Of a DNA stretch of 64,000 bases, positions 8,794 to 18,035 are shown piece after piece (positions within the stretch are counted from its first letter, which is position 1; every line of letters begins with the position of its first letter). A program made the translations under genes and the position numbers. The DNA is taken from assembly GCF_900048895.1 (NCBI RefSeq), contig NZ_LT160639.1:543524-607523 (forward strand), in the 5' to 3' direction. The notes under the pieces are model-generated. The model was not told the origin of the DNA. It worked only from the letters and a program-made list of their open reading frames with translations, and made no database searches. The DNA comes from Neglectibacter timonensis (GTDB lineage: Bacteria > Bacillota > Clostridia > Oscillospirales > Acutalibacteraceae).

Positions 8794-10599
8794 GTGAAAA
8801 AAGAAAAAAAAACTCCAGGTTTTTGGATCCGCTTTTTGAACCGGTTTACCATTAAGAATAAGCTTTTAGTCACCTTGGTACCGGTTATCCTGCTCACCTT
8901 TTTGATCTTTTTGCTCACAGTATATTTCATCTCCTTCCGGGAGACGCAGTCCATCGTCAACCAGCAGGCCGATATCAGCATGAACCAGAAGGTACAGCTG
9001 GTGGATACCTATCTGGATAAGCTGCGTATGGAAACGGAGATTTTCATGTTTGATTCCAATGTACAGAAAAAACTGAAGGTTCCCAAAAACACGCTGGACG
9101 ACACGAAGCTGGACGAGATGGAAACCGATGTCCGCCGTGATATGTACAGCATGATCATCAACTATGATGTGAATGTGGAGAGCATCTCCGTCAAAACCAT
9201 CAACGACGATTATTATGTCTGGAAAATGGACAGCCGCCTGATCCACGGCGACTTTACAGGCCGCATCAACCAGCATGAGGATATAGCCCGCGAGCTGGAC
9301 GGCGGAATGCTGTTTACTTATGAAAAGCTGCAGAAGGGCCTTGTCACCCTTACCCGGCTGATTAAGGACCCGGTGGCCGACGATGAGCTGGGTACCCTGA
9401 TGATCGATTTTAACCTGGGCTTTCTCGACAATCTTTCCTCTTCTGCCTCCTGGGACAGGGGCGCGGAGCCAACCCTGGTGATCGTCAACACAGAGGGCAG
9501 CATCGTCTTCAACTCTTCCCCCTTCGACAAGGAGATCATCGAGGCCGTGACGCCCGGTACCGAAAAGCTCAAGGTGAGCGGCAGCAATTTCCGCATCCGA
9601 CACACCTCCTCCGGCACCAACGACTGGGAAGTGTTCCTGGTGATCAACGAGAGCAAGCTCTACCGCAACATCTATCGGCTCACCTTCCTGCAGGTGGGGC
9701 TGGTGTTGTTCTCCATCATCCTGGTAGTGCTGGTAATCTTCGGCGTTTCTCTGACCATTTCACGACAGTTTGAGCGCTTTCAGAAAAAGATCAGCCGTAC
9801 GAGCGATCCCAAACAGCACGCCCTCATCCGGGTGGACAGCAACGATGAATTCAGGGACCTGGCTGAGGTCTATAATGAAATGATGGGGCGTATCGACAAT
9901 CTGATCGACACTGTATATTCCAAGGAGCTGCTGCTTAAGAGTGCGGAAATTAAGGCTTTTCAGGCTCAGATCAACCCCCATTTTCTCTACAACACTCTCG
10001 ACTGCATCAACGGCCTGGTGGAAATGAACCGGCCCGATGACATCAAAAAGACTGTGACGGCCCTGGCCAGCATCATGCGCATGAGTATTAAGGGCGCGGA
10101 AATCCTCACCGTGCGGGAGAATTTGTCCTACACGGAACAATATATGTATATCGAGAAAATCCGCTATGGGGACAAACTGCTTTTCCTCAGTGAAATTCCT
10201 GAGAGCATGATGGATTACTATATGCCAAAGCTCATTATCCAGCCGCTGCTGGAGAACTCCATCGTTCACGGCATCTCCGAGCTGCTGGGAAAAGGGATGA
10301 TTGGCCTTTTCGGCAGAGAGGAAGAGGACGCAATCACCTTTACCGTTAAGGATAACGGCAAGGGGATTCCCCAAAACGTGATCGATCTCATTGAAAGCAG
10401 GCAGTCTTCTCAGGAGGCTGAGGAACAGTTCAGCCGGGAAAGCATCGGCCTTCAGAACATCCAGTCCCGCATTCAGCTGATGTATGGCAAAGAGTATGGG
10501 CTCGCCATCAAAAATATTCCCGCGGGCGGCTCCAGTGTCACAATCCGCCTGCCCAAGCTCACAAATGACGATATCCAAAAAGGAGGCATAGCACCTTGA
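8794..10599 (+). CDS. YesM-type sensor histidine kinase
   Basis: The protein has a membrane segment near residues 22-46, an extracellular sensing domain of about 250 residues, a second membrane segment (about 295-322), a HAMP region and a His_kinase domain with the phosphoacceptor block INPHFLYNTLDCI. The HATPase part shows DNGKGIP. The start is uncertain. I prefer the GTG at 8794 (VKKEKKTPG), which has GGAAAGGAAG upstream; an ATG at 8743 and a TTG at 8683 are in frame. It overlaps the regulator gene by four bases. YesM/YesN pairs usually sense and control oligosaccharide transport genes, here the divergent binding-protein locus. Confidence 0.93.
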   Translation: MKKEKKTPGFWIRFLNRFTIKNKLLVTLVPVILLTFLIFLLTVYFISFRETQSIVNQQADISMNQKVQLVDTYLDKLRMETEIFMFDSNVQKKLKVPKNTLDDTKLDEMETDVRRDMYSMIINYDVNVESISVKTINDDYYVWKMDSRLIHGDFTGRINQHEDIARELDGGMLFTYEKLQKGLVTLTRLIKDPVADDELGTLMIDFNLGFLDNLSSSASWDRGAEPTLVIVNTEGSIVFNSSPFDKEIIEAVTPGTEKLKVSGSNFRIRHTSSGTNDWEVFLVINESKLYRNIYRLTFLQVGLVLFSIILVVLVIFGVSLTISRQFERFQKKISRTSDPKQHALIRVDSNDEFRDLAEVYNEMMGRIDNLIDTVYSKELLLKSAEIKAFQAQINPHFLYNTLDCINGLVEMNRPDDIKKTVTALASIMRMSIKGAEILTVRENLSYTEQYMYIEKIRYGDKLLFLSEIPESMMDYYMPKLIIQPLLENSIVHGISELLGKGMIGLFGREEEDAITFTVKDNGKGIPQNVIDLIESRQSSQEAEEQFSRESIGLQNIQSRIQLMYGKEYGLAIKNIPAGGSSVTIRLPKLTNDDIQKGGIAP

Positions 10600-12176
10600 C
10601 CATTCTCATTGTAGACGACGAGGCACTGCTCCGGGACAAAATCCGTTCCGTGCTGGAGAACGCCCATCTGCCGGTACGGGAATACTATTTGGCAGCTAAT
10701 GCCATCGACGCTATGAAAATCGTGGATGAAAAGGAACCCGACATCGTTCTTAGCGACATCCGTATGCCCACCAAAACAGGCTTGGAGCTGGCAGCCTATA
10801 TCAACGAGGCTCACCCCAATACGCCGGTGATTCTGATCACCGGTTATTCCGATTTCGAATACGCCCAGGCAGCCATCAAAAGCCGGGTGTTCGATTATAT
10901 TCTCAAGCCTGTGGAGGCTGATAAGCTGGTAGCCTCCGTCCTGCGGGCCCAGAAAAAACTGGAGCTGCATGAGAAACACGAACGTCTTTACGCCGTGTTC
11001 CAGGAATATTTCTCCAGCAATCTGGAGACCATCCGAAAACAGTATATCGAAAGCCTGCTGTTCCGCCGCACCTCCGTCAAGGACGCGGACGAACAGCGGG
11101 AGCTGTTTCAGTTCGATTTCGACGCCTACCGGCTGGTAGCTGTCAGCTGCGGTACCGCCATTGACGGCAGCCGGATGGAGGGACAGTATTACTGTACCTA
11201 TCTGGTGGAAAAATACATCCAGGAATTGTTGCCGAAAACGGTCACCTATGTGTTCGGGAACCTGGTATTTTTCCTGTGGGAAGTCAGGGAAACGGACCGC
11301 TTTGCGGACAGCGAGGCCCTGCTTGCCCTGCTCAGCGGGGTACACTCCTATGCGCGCAAGAATTTTCTTGGCATCATGTCCGCCGGAATCAGTCAGGTAT
11401 CCTCCACCCTGTCCAATATTCAAAACCTGCGCAGGCAGACCTCAGAGTGCCTGGAATACCTGCAGGAGAGTGGCCGGACGGAATTTGTCTTCTTCGAGGA
11501 CATCATGGAATCGGATCAGGAACGCTGGGAGACGGAAAGCGCCATTCAGGAGCTTTCCTCCACGGTGCGCTCCGGCAATTCCCGGGCTGTGCTGCGCCAA
11601 TTCGACCAGCTTGCCAGGGGCCTTCAGGGAAACCCTGCCGAATATATTCTTACCTCATACCTGCTGCTCGTCTCCAACGTCTCCTTCCTGCTTCATGAGC
11701 TGGAACTGGAGGCCAGCAAGGTGCTTTCCCTGACCAATGAAATCCTGCCACGGCTGCACGGGGACAAGCTGGAGGGCTGCACCGAAGAGCTTCGCTCCTG
11801 GCTCTCACAGGTCTGCGAGCTAATCTCCACGGAATTTCAGAGCCGCAGCAACGTGGTTGTTACCAGCGTACGGGAGTTCATCAATACCCACTATAGCGAG
11901 CCTATCGGCCTCAGTGAGGCCTCCCGTCATGTGGGCCGGAATCCCTCCTATGTCAGCCGGCTGATCAAAGAATACACAGGGAAAAACTTTACCCAGCTGC
12001 TCACGGACAAGCGTATCCATGAGGCAAAGCACCTGCTGAAGGACACAAGCCTGAAGGTGGGAGAAATCGCCGAGCGGGTGGGGTATGTGAACGTCCGTTA
12101 TTTCAACCGCGTCTTTAAGGCCACCATGAACATGTCCGCCAATGATTACAGGAGTTTCAGCGCCGCGTTTGACTGA
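10596..12176 (+). CDS. YesN-type response regulator with AraC DNA-binding domain
   Basis: This 526-residue protein has a receiver domain at residues 1-120 (acidic pair DDE, phosphoacceptor Asp in VLSDIRMP, Lys in ILKPVE), a central linker region and a C-terminal AraC-type double helix-turn-helix (about 425-520) with VGEIAERVGYVNVRYFNRVFK. The start is TTG, overlapping the kinase stop as TTGA, with AAAGGAGG nine bases upstream. When phosphorylated by the adjacent kinase it probably activates the divergent sugar-uptake genes. Confidence 0.94.
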   Translation: MTILIVDDEALLRDKIRSVLENAHLPVREYYLAANAIDAMKIVDEKEPDIVLSDIRMPTKTGLELAAYINEAHPNTPVILITGYSDFEYAQAAIKSRVFDYILKPVEADKLVASVLRAQKKLELHEKHERLYAVFQEYFSSNLETIRKQYIESLLFRRTSVKDADEQRELFQFDFDAYRLVAVSCGTAIDGSRMEGQYYCTYLVEKYIQELLPKTVTYVFGNLVFFLWEVRETDRFADSEALLALLSGVHSYARKNFLGIMSAGISQVSSTLSNIQNLRRQTSECLEYLQESGRTEFVFFEDIMESDQERWETESAIQELSSTVRSGNSRAVLRQFDQLARGLQGNPAEYILTSYLLLVSNVSFLLHELELEASKVLSLTNEILPRLHGDKLEGCTEELRSWLSQVCELISTEFQSRSNVVVTSVREFINTHYSEPIGLSEASRHVGRNPSYVSRLIKEYTGKNFTQLLTDKRIHEAKHLLKDTSLKVGEIAERVGYVNVRYFNRVFKATMNMSANDYRSFSAAFD

Positions 12177-12236
12177 TGTTTCGCGCCGAATCTCCAAAAT
12201 TTTTTAAAGCATCCAGCGCCGTTCTTATCCTCCTGA

Positions 12237-12265
12237 TTGCTTTTTTTCGGAAAATGTGCTACAGT
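12237..12265 (+). promoter_or_regulatory. Putative promoter of the ABC exporter leader
   Basis: TTGCTT (12237-12242) and TACAGT (12260-12265) are spaced by 17 bp. The hexamers are imperfect (4 of 6 each). Transcription from here would give a leader of about 130 nt containing a short ORF before the exporter gene. Confidence 0.45.
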
Positions 12266-12311
12266 AACCGCAAATGACCCGGCTGCGCCGGGAAGAAAGG
12301 AAGATTACTGA

Positions 12312-12371
12312 ATGAAAACCATCACTACGAAAATAGGCAATCAAAAGACCGGGAGGAGCAGAATCCTCTGA
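12312..12371 (+). CDS. 19-residue leader peptide candidate upstream of the exporter
   Basis: A short ORF encodes MKTITTKIGNQKTGRSRIL. It has a strong ribosome binding site (AAAGGAAG, eight bases before ATG) and ends inside a hairpin just before the exporter gene. Codons 14-16 form the 5' arm GGGAGGAG of that hairpin. This is the layout of leader peptides that control drug exporters and ribosome-protection genes by attenuation (for example bmrB before bmrCD in Bacillus). That it is translated and regulatory is inferred. Confidence 0.5.
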   Translation: MKTITTKIGNQKTGRSRIL

Positions 12372-12397
12372 TTTTCTCCTCCCAATATTACGGAGGA
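12351..12397 (+). promoter_or_regulatory. Mutually exclusive hairpins sequestering the exporter RBS
   Basis: The segment CTCCTCCC (12376-12383) can pair perfectly with GGGAGGAG (12351-12358) in the leader ORF. Alternatively its inner TCCTCC (12377-12382) can pair with GGAGGA (12392-12397), the ribosome binding site of the exporter. Only one pairing can form at a time. A ribosome on the leader ORF would mask the first arm and free the anti-RBS strand. No T-run follows, so this would act on translation. Confidence 0.5.
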
Positions 12398-12404
12398 ATC
12401 GATT

Positions 12405-14150
12405 TTGAACGGTAAGTTCCATAAATTTGTATCATTCTACTGGCCCTATCTGGGCCTTTTCTGCGCGGACCTGCTCTGCGCAGGCGCCGTTTCCGGCATC
12501 GCCCTGCTGCTCCCGCTGGGAGCGCGCTACATCACCAAAAATGTGCTGGAGGGCGACCTCACCCTGGCCGCGGGTAAAATCCTTCAGGCAGGCCTGATCA
12601 TGCTCCTGCTCATCTTGCTGCAGGCGGGCTGCGCCTACTTTACCGACTACAAGGGCCATGCCATGGGGGCTATGATGGAGCGGGATATGCGCGCCGAGCT
12701 CTTCGAACATTGCCAGCGTCTCTCCTTCTCCTATTACGACGACCACAGCGTGGGCGACCTCATGGCCCGCATCACCGGCGACTCCCTCTCGCTTACAGAA
12801 TTTTTCCATCACTGCCCCGAGGACATTGTGGTGAACCTCATCAAATTTGTGGGGGCATCCCTCATCCTTTTCACCATTCACTGGAAGCTGACCCTGCTTA
12901 TTTTGGCATTCCTGCCCGTTATGACAGTCTATACCCTGATTTTTAACCGAAAGATGGGCCGGGCCATGCGCAGAAGCCGGGAACGGATGAGCGACGTCAA
13001 CGCCCGGACGGAGGACTCCCTTTCGGGTATTCGGGTGGTGCAGTCCTTTGGGAACGAAGCGCTGGAAACAGAAAAATTTGCAGAGGAAAACCAACGCTTC
13101 TGTAAAAGCCGGAAGGAAATCTACCGCAGTGAGGCCGTCTGTTACGGCGGCGCGGATGCTTTCGCAAATCTCATTCCTGTGGCTGTAGTGGTCTTCGGCG
13201 GGCTATCCATTCTGCAGGGCAGCCTGGATCTTGCGGACCTTGTGGTATTCCTGCTGTATGTCAGCTATTTTACAGACCCCATCAAGCAACTAATCCATAT
13301 GACCCAGCAATTCCAGGAGGGCATGGCCAGCTTTCACCGGTTTCTGCAGATTCTGGACACAGAGCCGGAAATCAAAGACCAGCCCGGTGCACGGGAGCTG
13401 GGCAGATGCCGGGGAGAAATCGAATTTTCCCATGTGGACTTTCGCTATCAGGGCGGAGGCACTGTGCTCCAGGATCTGAACCTGCGCATCCGCGCTGGGG
13501 AATACGTGGCTCTGGTAGGTGCGTCCGGCGTGGGCAAAACCACCCTCTGTTCCCTGCTTCCCCGGTTTTATGACGTTACTGCAGGAGAAATCAGGTTGGA
13601 CGGAATCTCTGTAAAGCAGTTTACCTTGCATTCCCTCCGGCAGAACATCGGCGTAGTGCAGCAGAGCGTGTATCTCTTTTCCGGCACTGTGGCTGAAAAT
13701 ATCGGCTATGGCAGGCCCAATGCCTCCCGGGAGGAAATTGTGGAGGCTGCAAAACGGGCCAATGCCCACGACTTCATCACCGCCCTGCCCCAGGGCTATG
13801 ACACGGATATCGGCAGCCACGGCGTGAAGCTTTCCGGCGGCCAACAACAACGGCTCTCCATTGCCAGAGTCTTTCTCAAAGATCCGCCGGTGCTGATCTT
13901 TGACGAAGCTACCAGTGCTCTGGACAACGAGAGCGAACGGGTGGTGCAGCGTTCCCTGGAACAGCTGGCGGAAAACCGCACCTCCCTTGTGATTGCCCAC
14001 AGGCTCTCCACTGTGCGCGGAGCGAAGCGTATCCTGGTGCTGGATGGAACCGGCATCTGCGAAGAGGGCGCCCATGAGGACCTGATGGCCCAAAACGGCA
14101 TTTATGCCCGGCTTTACCGGGCGAATCTGGCGGAGACAAAAACGGAATAA
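12405..14150 (+). CDS. ABC exporter, fused membrane and ATPase domains (MsbA/BmrA type)
   Basis: The 581-residue half-transporter has six membrane helices (about 15-300) followed by an ATPase domain with Walker A GASGVGKTTL, Q-loop, signature LSGGQQQRLSIARV and Walker B VLIFDEATSALD, then the H-loop in IAHRLST. It should act as a homodimer exporting lipids, drugs or peptides. The start is TTG, with GGAGG eight bases upstream. A 19-codon leader ORF and alternative hairpins precede it. A long hairpin terminator follows, so it is a single-gene unit. The substrate cannot be inferred. Confidence 0.93.
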   Translation: MNGKFHKFVSFYWPYLGLFCADLLCAGAVSGIALLLPLGARYITKNVLEGDLTLAAGKILQAGLIMLLLILLQAGCAYFTDYKGHAMGAMMERDMRAELFEHCQRLSFSYYDDHSVGDLMARITGDSLSLTEFFHHCPEDIVVNLIKFVGASLILFTIHWKLTLLILAFLPVMTVYTLIFNRKMGRAMRRSRERMSDVNARTEDSLSGIRVVQSFGNEALETEKFAEENQRFCKSRKEIYRSEAVCYGGADAFANLIPVAVVVFGGLSILQGSLDLADLVVFLLYVSYFTDPIKQLIHMTQQFQEGMASFHRFLQILDTEPEIKDQPGARELGRCRGEIEFSHVDFRYQGGGTVLQDLNLRIRAGEYVALVGASGVGKTTLCSLLPRFYDVTAGEIRLDGISVKQFTLHSLRQNIGVVQQSVYLFSGTVAENIGYGRPNASREEIVEAAKRANAHDFITALPQGYDTDIGSHGVKLSGGQQQRLSIARVFLKDPPVLIFDEATSALDNESERVVQRSLEQLAENRTSLVIAHRLSTVRGAKRILVLDGTGICEEGAHEDLMAQNGIYARLYRANLAETKTE

Positions 14151-14198
14151 AGGAAGCCGGAGCTGGAACCAAAAAGGTTCCAGCTCCGGCTTCCTTTC
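14151..14198 (+). terminator. Terminator after the ABC exporter
   Basis: A perfect 20-bp inverted repeat (14151-14170 with 14176-14195, AAAAA loop) begins right after the exporter stop codon. The following T-run is short (TTT), but the stem is very stable. Confidence 0.75.
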
Positions 14199-14299
14199 CA
14201 TCGAAGTAAGGTTCAACGAGACTACAGTAATATTTATTGCATTATTGAATAAATAAGCCACTGAATAAAAATTTATCTCTTAAACACTTTCTATACTAC

Positions 14300-14327
14300 T
14301 TGACAAACAGCTCTCCTTCATGATAAT
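14300..14327 (+). promoter_or_regulatory. Promoter of the FtsX-type permease operon
   Basis: TTGACA (14300-14305) is followed after 16 bp by GATAAT (14322-14327), in an AT-rich stretch 60 bp before the permease start. A TAATAA at 18-bp spacing is an alternative -10. Confidence 0.6.
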
Positions 14328-14387
14328 AAAAACTTAAGGCCGGTCAAACTTTCCTCCTCCTTTTCTATTTCCGAAAGGTGGTTTTCC

Positions 14388-17114
14388 ATGAAATGTTTTG
14401 CGCTGCATTTTGCCTGCCGTGAGTTACGGCACAACAGAAAAATTTTTCGACTTTCTTTTTTCCTCATGGTATTTGTATCTCTGATACTGGCGCTGGTGTT
14501 TTCCCTGGGCGATTGTATTGCGGCAACCGTCAGAGAGCAAAGGTTTAACGCCTATGGCTCTTTCCGCTATTACGAGGACAGTGCAGAGGGCGGCGGGGCA
14601 GCGGGATCTGCCGTACAGGAAAAAATACGCTCAGTGGGGACTCTGACCTTATTGGGAGAAGAACTCAGCGGCGGAACGGTCGGCACAGCGGACCTGGAAG
14701 CGGTCAGGCTTGGACGCATCGTATGCCTTGAGGGGAGGCTGCCCCAAAATGAAAATGAAGCAGCCGTGGAAATCGGCGCGCTTTCTTCCATGGGCTACGC
14801 CTATGATCTGAATCAGGAGTTGGAGCTTGCCGTGTCGCTATTCACAGAAGATGGCATCGCGCCTGAACCAGTGACAAAACGGTATACTCTTTGCGGGACA
14901 ATTCAGGACAGATCTTCTTCCTGGTCCGCGAAGCTCCCTTCCATTTTCTTAAGTGATTCCGGCGGCAAAAAATTGTTGGAACTGAAAAACAGCGGCGGCA
15001 AAATCCAACTTTTAAAAGTAAAACTGATTGACGCAGACAAATTGAACGACGGGGAACTGCGGCAAACAACTTTACAGGAAAACTGGGCTGCTTTTCCAGA
15101 CGGTGGATTGGACCAGTTGGATTCGCTGATGATGTATTTAATTCTCATTGTTTGTGTGGTATGTTCCAGCCTGTTTCTTACCGCGATAAACGCTTCTGTA
15201 CACCGCCGTTCGGTGACCTGGAGAACCATAAGGCAGACCGGAGGATCGCGAAGGATAATCATAGCAGTTATATTTTTTGAAGAGCTTCTTTTATCCCTGG
15301 TTTCCCTTCCCTTGGGTTTTCTATTGGGCGTTTTTAGCGCATGGGGCGCTGTACGGCTCGCTTCCGGCTTCCTGCAGGATCAAATTGCATTTGCTTTATC
15401 TTTGAAGCATATGCTTGCGGCTATTGTGCTTTCGTTTGTGTGCGCAGCCGCCGGCGCGTCAATTGCAGGAATCACAGCCAGCCGAATAAGCCTCTTGCCT
15501 TCTGGTCCAGCAAAAACGCGGAAGGCCCGGAAGCGCAAATCCAGGAGAAAAATTCGGCGTATCGGCATAAAGGAGATGCTGTGGTCAAGAATCCTTTATC
15601 ATCCAATCACCGCTCTATGCAGCATTTTGGCGGTCTGCGGCGCGCTGGTTTTCTCTGCTTTGCTGTTTGAAGGGTTGTCAAACCAAACGGCATCCTATCG
15701 TGCGTCCCAACGTTTTGCGCACAACTCCGATTATATTTTTGACACAAGCGAAACGGCAGGACCCGACCAGGTAAAGCTGTTTGAGAAAGAGGAAGCAAAT
15801 AGATTGCAGGGGATTTACGGCGTGGACCAGGTTTATAAATACAGAATATCCACTGCAAACCTAAGCGCACCCGAGGGGAAACAGTTCACCGTAAATTTGG
15901 AGTCAAAAAGAGACGATTATTACGAATGGGTGGATTTTACCTACCGCAGAAAATCGGCGTTATTGCAGGAGCAAATGTCCGGCCTCGCCGGAATTCAGCC
16001 CGATCAAAACGCAGAACCAAGGGAGGAATACAAACTGGATCCACGTGCGGTAGAAATTGGGATAATTGGGCTGGCCGGCGCCGAAGAGGCAGATCGGTTT
16101 ATTAGAGAAGCAGAATGCCAGGACAGCGTTGACATGGACGCTCTATTGGAAGGGCGTTCCTGCATCATTTTTTTGCCGCCGCTGTATCAACAGCCTCTGT
16201 ATACGGAGGATTCTCTGCTGGGAAAAAGCGCGGCCGACACTTCCTATGGCTTTGACCCCCAGCGTCTCCTAGGGACAACATTTGAAATTCTCCCCCAAGG
16301 TGTGAAAGAAAGTGCAGCCGAGTGGAATTTGCAGGGAAAAAAGCGCAGAGACGAATCCGCAATAACATGCGGCCAAACATTGCAGTTTTCTTATCATGGG
16401 CAGACCATCAGCCTTCAGGTTGCCGGAATACTGCGCGGCTTCACCATGGAAAACGCCAATTTCCCTTATCCCCAATCCCCCTATGACATCATTACCGGAA
16501 CCAAGTTTTATCATCGCTTTTCCGGCGGCATGGAGGATGAAAGCTATAATTTTCTTACCGTGAAATGTTCGGCCAATGCGGACTATTCTTCAACAGATAA
16601 ACAGATAAGCCGAATCAAGACAGAACTGGGCAAGGGCGTAAGGTTTCTTAATTTTCGTATCGAGTATGAAGAGACAAAGCTGAACTTAGCTACAGGAATC
16701 TCGCTCGCCTTTCTTTTCCTGATCCTTTATTCCGCTATGGTTTTAGTGCTGTTAAGCACATTATCTTCCGCAACGATAGAAGAAAACCGCAGCCGCATTG
16801 CAGTTTATAAGATGCTGGGAGCCAATGATAAAAAGGTCAAGCTCAGTTTCTGGTTAGAAGGTTTTCTATATTGGGCAATCGCCAGCGTCTTCGCACTCCT
16901 GCTCCTGTATTCCATCTGGATCACGGAAGAGATACAACTGATGGGTTTTGTTTATCCTCTGCGGTATTATTTATTCCCCACCTCTGCATTTCAATTTCAA
17001 TGGGGCAGCTTCAGTTTTTTTGTCATCCTGACTTTTGTCATGACCGAATTCTTTTCCGTTGCCCCCCTGCGGCGTCTTCTGAAAAAAAGCCCGATAGAAC
17101 AAATGAAAACATAA
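14388..17114 (+). CDS. FtsX-like ABC transporter permease
   Basis: This 908-residue membrane protein has one N-terminal membrane helix (about 17-40), a large external domain, a first cluster of three helices (about 245-365), a fourth near 415, a second large external domain and three C-terminal helices (about 780-900) that form an FtsX domain. The layout matches BceB/MacB-like ABC permeases, which usually export or sense antimicrobial peptides or lipoproteins. The start ATG has AAAGGTGG upstream. Its ATPase follows 33 bp downstream. The gene looks more AT-rich and differs in codon choice from its neighbours, which could reflect transfer. No adjacent two-component system is present, unlike BceRSAB loci. 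Confidence 0.88.
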   Translation: MKCFALHFACRELRHNRKIFRLSFFLMVFVSLILALVFSLGDCIAATVREQRFNAYGSFRYYEDSAEGGGAAGSAVQEKIRSVGTLTLLGEELSGGTVGTADLEAVRLGRIVCLEGRLPQNENEAAVEIGALSSMGYAYDLNQELELAVSLFTEDGIAPEPVTKRYTLCGTIQDRSSSWSAKLPSIFLSDSGGKKLLELKNSGGKIQLLKVKLIDADKLNDGELRQTTLQENWAAFPDGGLDQLDSLMMYLILIVCVVCSSLFLTAINASVHRRSVTWRTIRQTGGSRRIIIAVIFFEELLLSLVSLPLGFLLGVFSAWGAVRLASGFLQDQIAFALSLKHMLAAIVLSFVCAAAGASIAGITASRISLLPSGPAKTRKARKRKSRRKIRRIGIKEMLWSRILYHPITALCSILAVCGALVFSALLFEGLSNQTASYRASQRFAHNSDYIFDTSETAGPDQVKLFEKEEANRLQGIYGVDQVYKYRISTANLSAPEGKQFTVNLESKRDDYYEWVDFTYRRKSALLQEQMSGLAGIQPDQNAEPREEYKLDPRAVEIGIIGLAGAEEADRFIREAECQDSVDMDALLEGRSCIIFLPPLYQQPLYTEDSLLGKSAADTSYGFDPQRLLGTTFEILPQGVKESAAEWNLQGKKRRDESAITCGQTLQFSYHGQTISLQVAGILRGFTMENANFPYPQSPYDIITGTKFYHRFSGGMEDESYNFLTVKCSANADYSSTDKQISRIKTELGKGVRFLNFRIEYEETKLNLATGISLAFLFLILYSAMVLVLLSTLSSATIEENRSRIAVYKMLGANDKKVKLSFWLEGFLYWAIASVFALLLLYSIWITEEIQLMGFVYPLRYYLFPTSAFQFQWGSFSFFVILTFVMTEFFSVAPLRRLLKKSPIEQMKT

Positions 17115-17147
17115 CCGGAAAGAAATCAACAGGAAAAGAGGGATTCT

Positions 17148-17882
17148 ATGAATTCTTTCATCCGTCTGGAACATATCAGTAAAACATATAAGCTGGGGGA
17201 AACAGCGTTCCATGCACTCAGAAACATTTCTGTCAGCTTTGAATCCGGTACTTTCTGCTTTGTTACAGGACGAAGCGGCAGCGGAAAAACCACGCTTCTC
17301 AATTTAATCGGTACTTTGGACAAGCCAACAAAAGGGAAAATTTTTTTAGAAGGGAAAGATATTTCCATTTTACCTGATAAGTCCCTGTCCGAACTCAGGA
17401 GACGGCGTATTGGCTTTGTTTTTCAAGCTTTCAATCTGCTCAACGAGTATTCTGTTTGGGACAACGTCTGTCTATCCTTCTATTTGGATGGGGCAAAACC
17501 AGACAGAACCTATCTGGAAGAGCTGTTAAATACTTTCGGACTTTGGGAACGCCGCGACTCTTACCCGGCTCAGCTGTCTGGCGGCCAGCAGCAGCGGGTC
17601 GCCATTGCCCGGGCAATGGCGAATCACCCTGCAATTTTGCTGGCCGACGAGCCCACGGGGAATCTCGATCATCGCTCCGGTTCAGAAGTCATGCAGATGC
17701 TTCGCTTGTCAAGGGAGCGGTTTCAGCAAACGATTCTCCTTGTTACCCACGATGTAGAATACATCGGCCTGGCGGACCGAAGAATCCATATCGAGGATGG
17801 CCGCATTGTGGACGATACCCAAAATGCTGAATCCGCCTCACACTTTGATTTCGACAGTGGGGCAATGCCATATAAGGAATAA
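17148..17882 (+). CDS. ABC transporter ATP-binding protein (MacB/LolD type)
   Basis: The 244-residue ATPase has Walker A GRSGSGKTTL (about 40-49), signature LSGGQQQRVAIARAM and Walker B ILLADEPTGNLD. It energises the FtsX-like permease encoded immediately upstream. The gene order permease then ATPase is the reverse of the more common arrangement. The start ATG has AGAGGGA upstream. A strong terminator follows the stop codon. Confidence 0.93.
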   Translation: MNSFIRLEHISKTYKLGETAFHALRNISVSFESGTFCFVTGRSGSGKTTLLNLIGTLDKPTKGKIFLEGKDISILPDKSLSELRRRRIGFVFQAFNLLNEYSVWDNVCLSFYLDGAKPDRTYLEELLNTFGLWERRDSYPAQLSGGQQQRVAIARAMANHPAILLADEPTGNLDHRSGSEVMQMLRLSRERFQQTILLVTHDVEYIGLADRRIHIEDGRIVDDTQNAESASHFDFDSGAMPYKE

Positions 17883-17885
17883 GTC

Positions 17886-17934
17886 AAAAAACGAGATTGA
17901 TACAACAGGGAAACACAGTATCAATCTCGTTTTC
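17886..17934. terminator. Bidirectional terminator
   Basis: A perfect 13-bp stem (17891-17903 with 17918-17930) is flanked by A-run and T-run, so it can stop both the rightward ATPase transcript and the leftward DedA-like transcript that ends at 18036. Confidence 0.8.
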
Positions 17935-18035
17935 TATAAAATTCCCCCTCTTGGGTTTCAACTGTGCTTTATCGCTTTGACAAAGATGCCGCACCAGTTA
18001 CGTCAAACTGTTTCGTAAAATCATTGCGGAAACGT

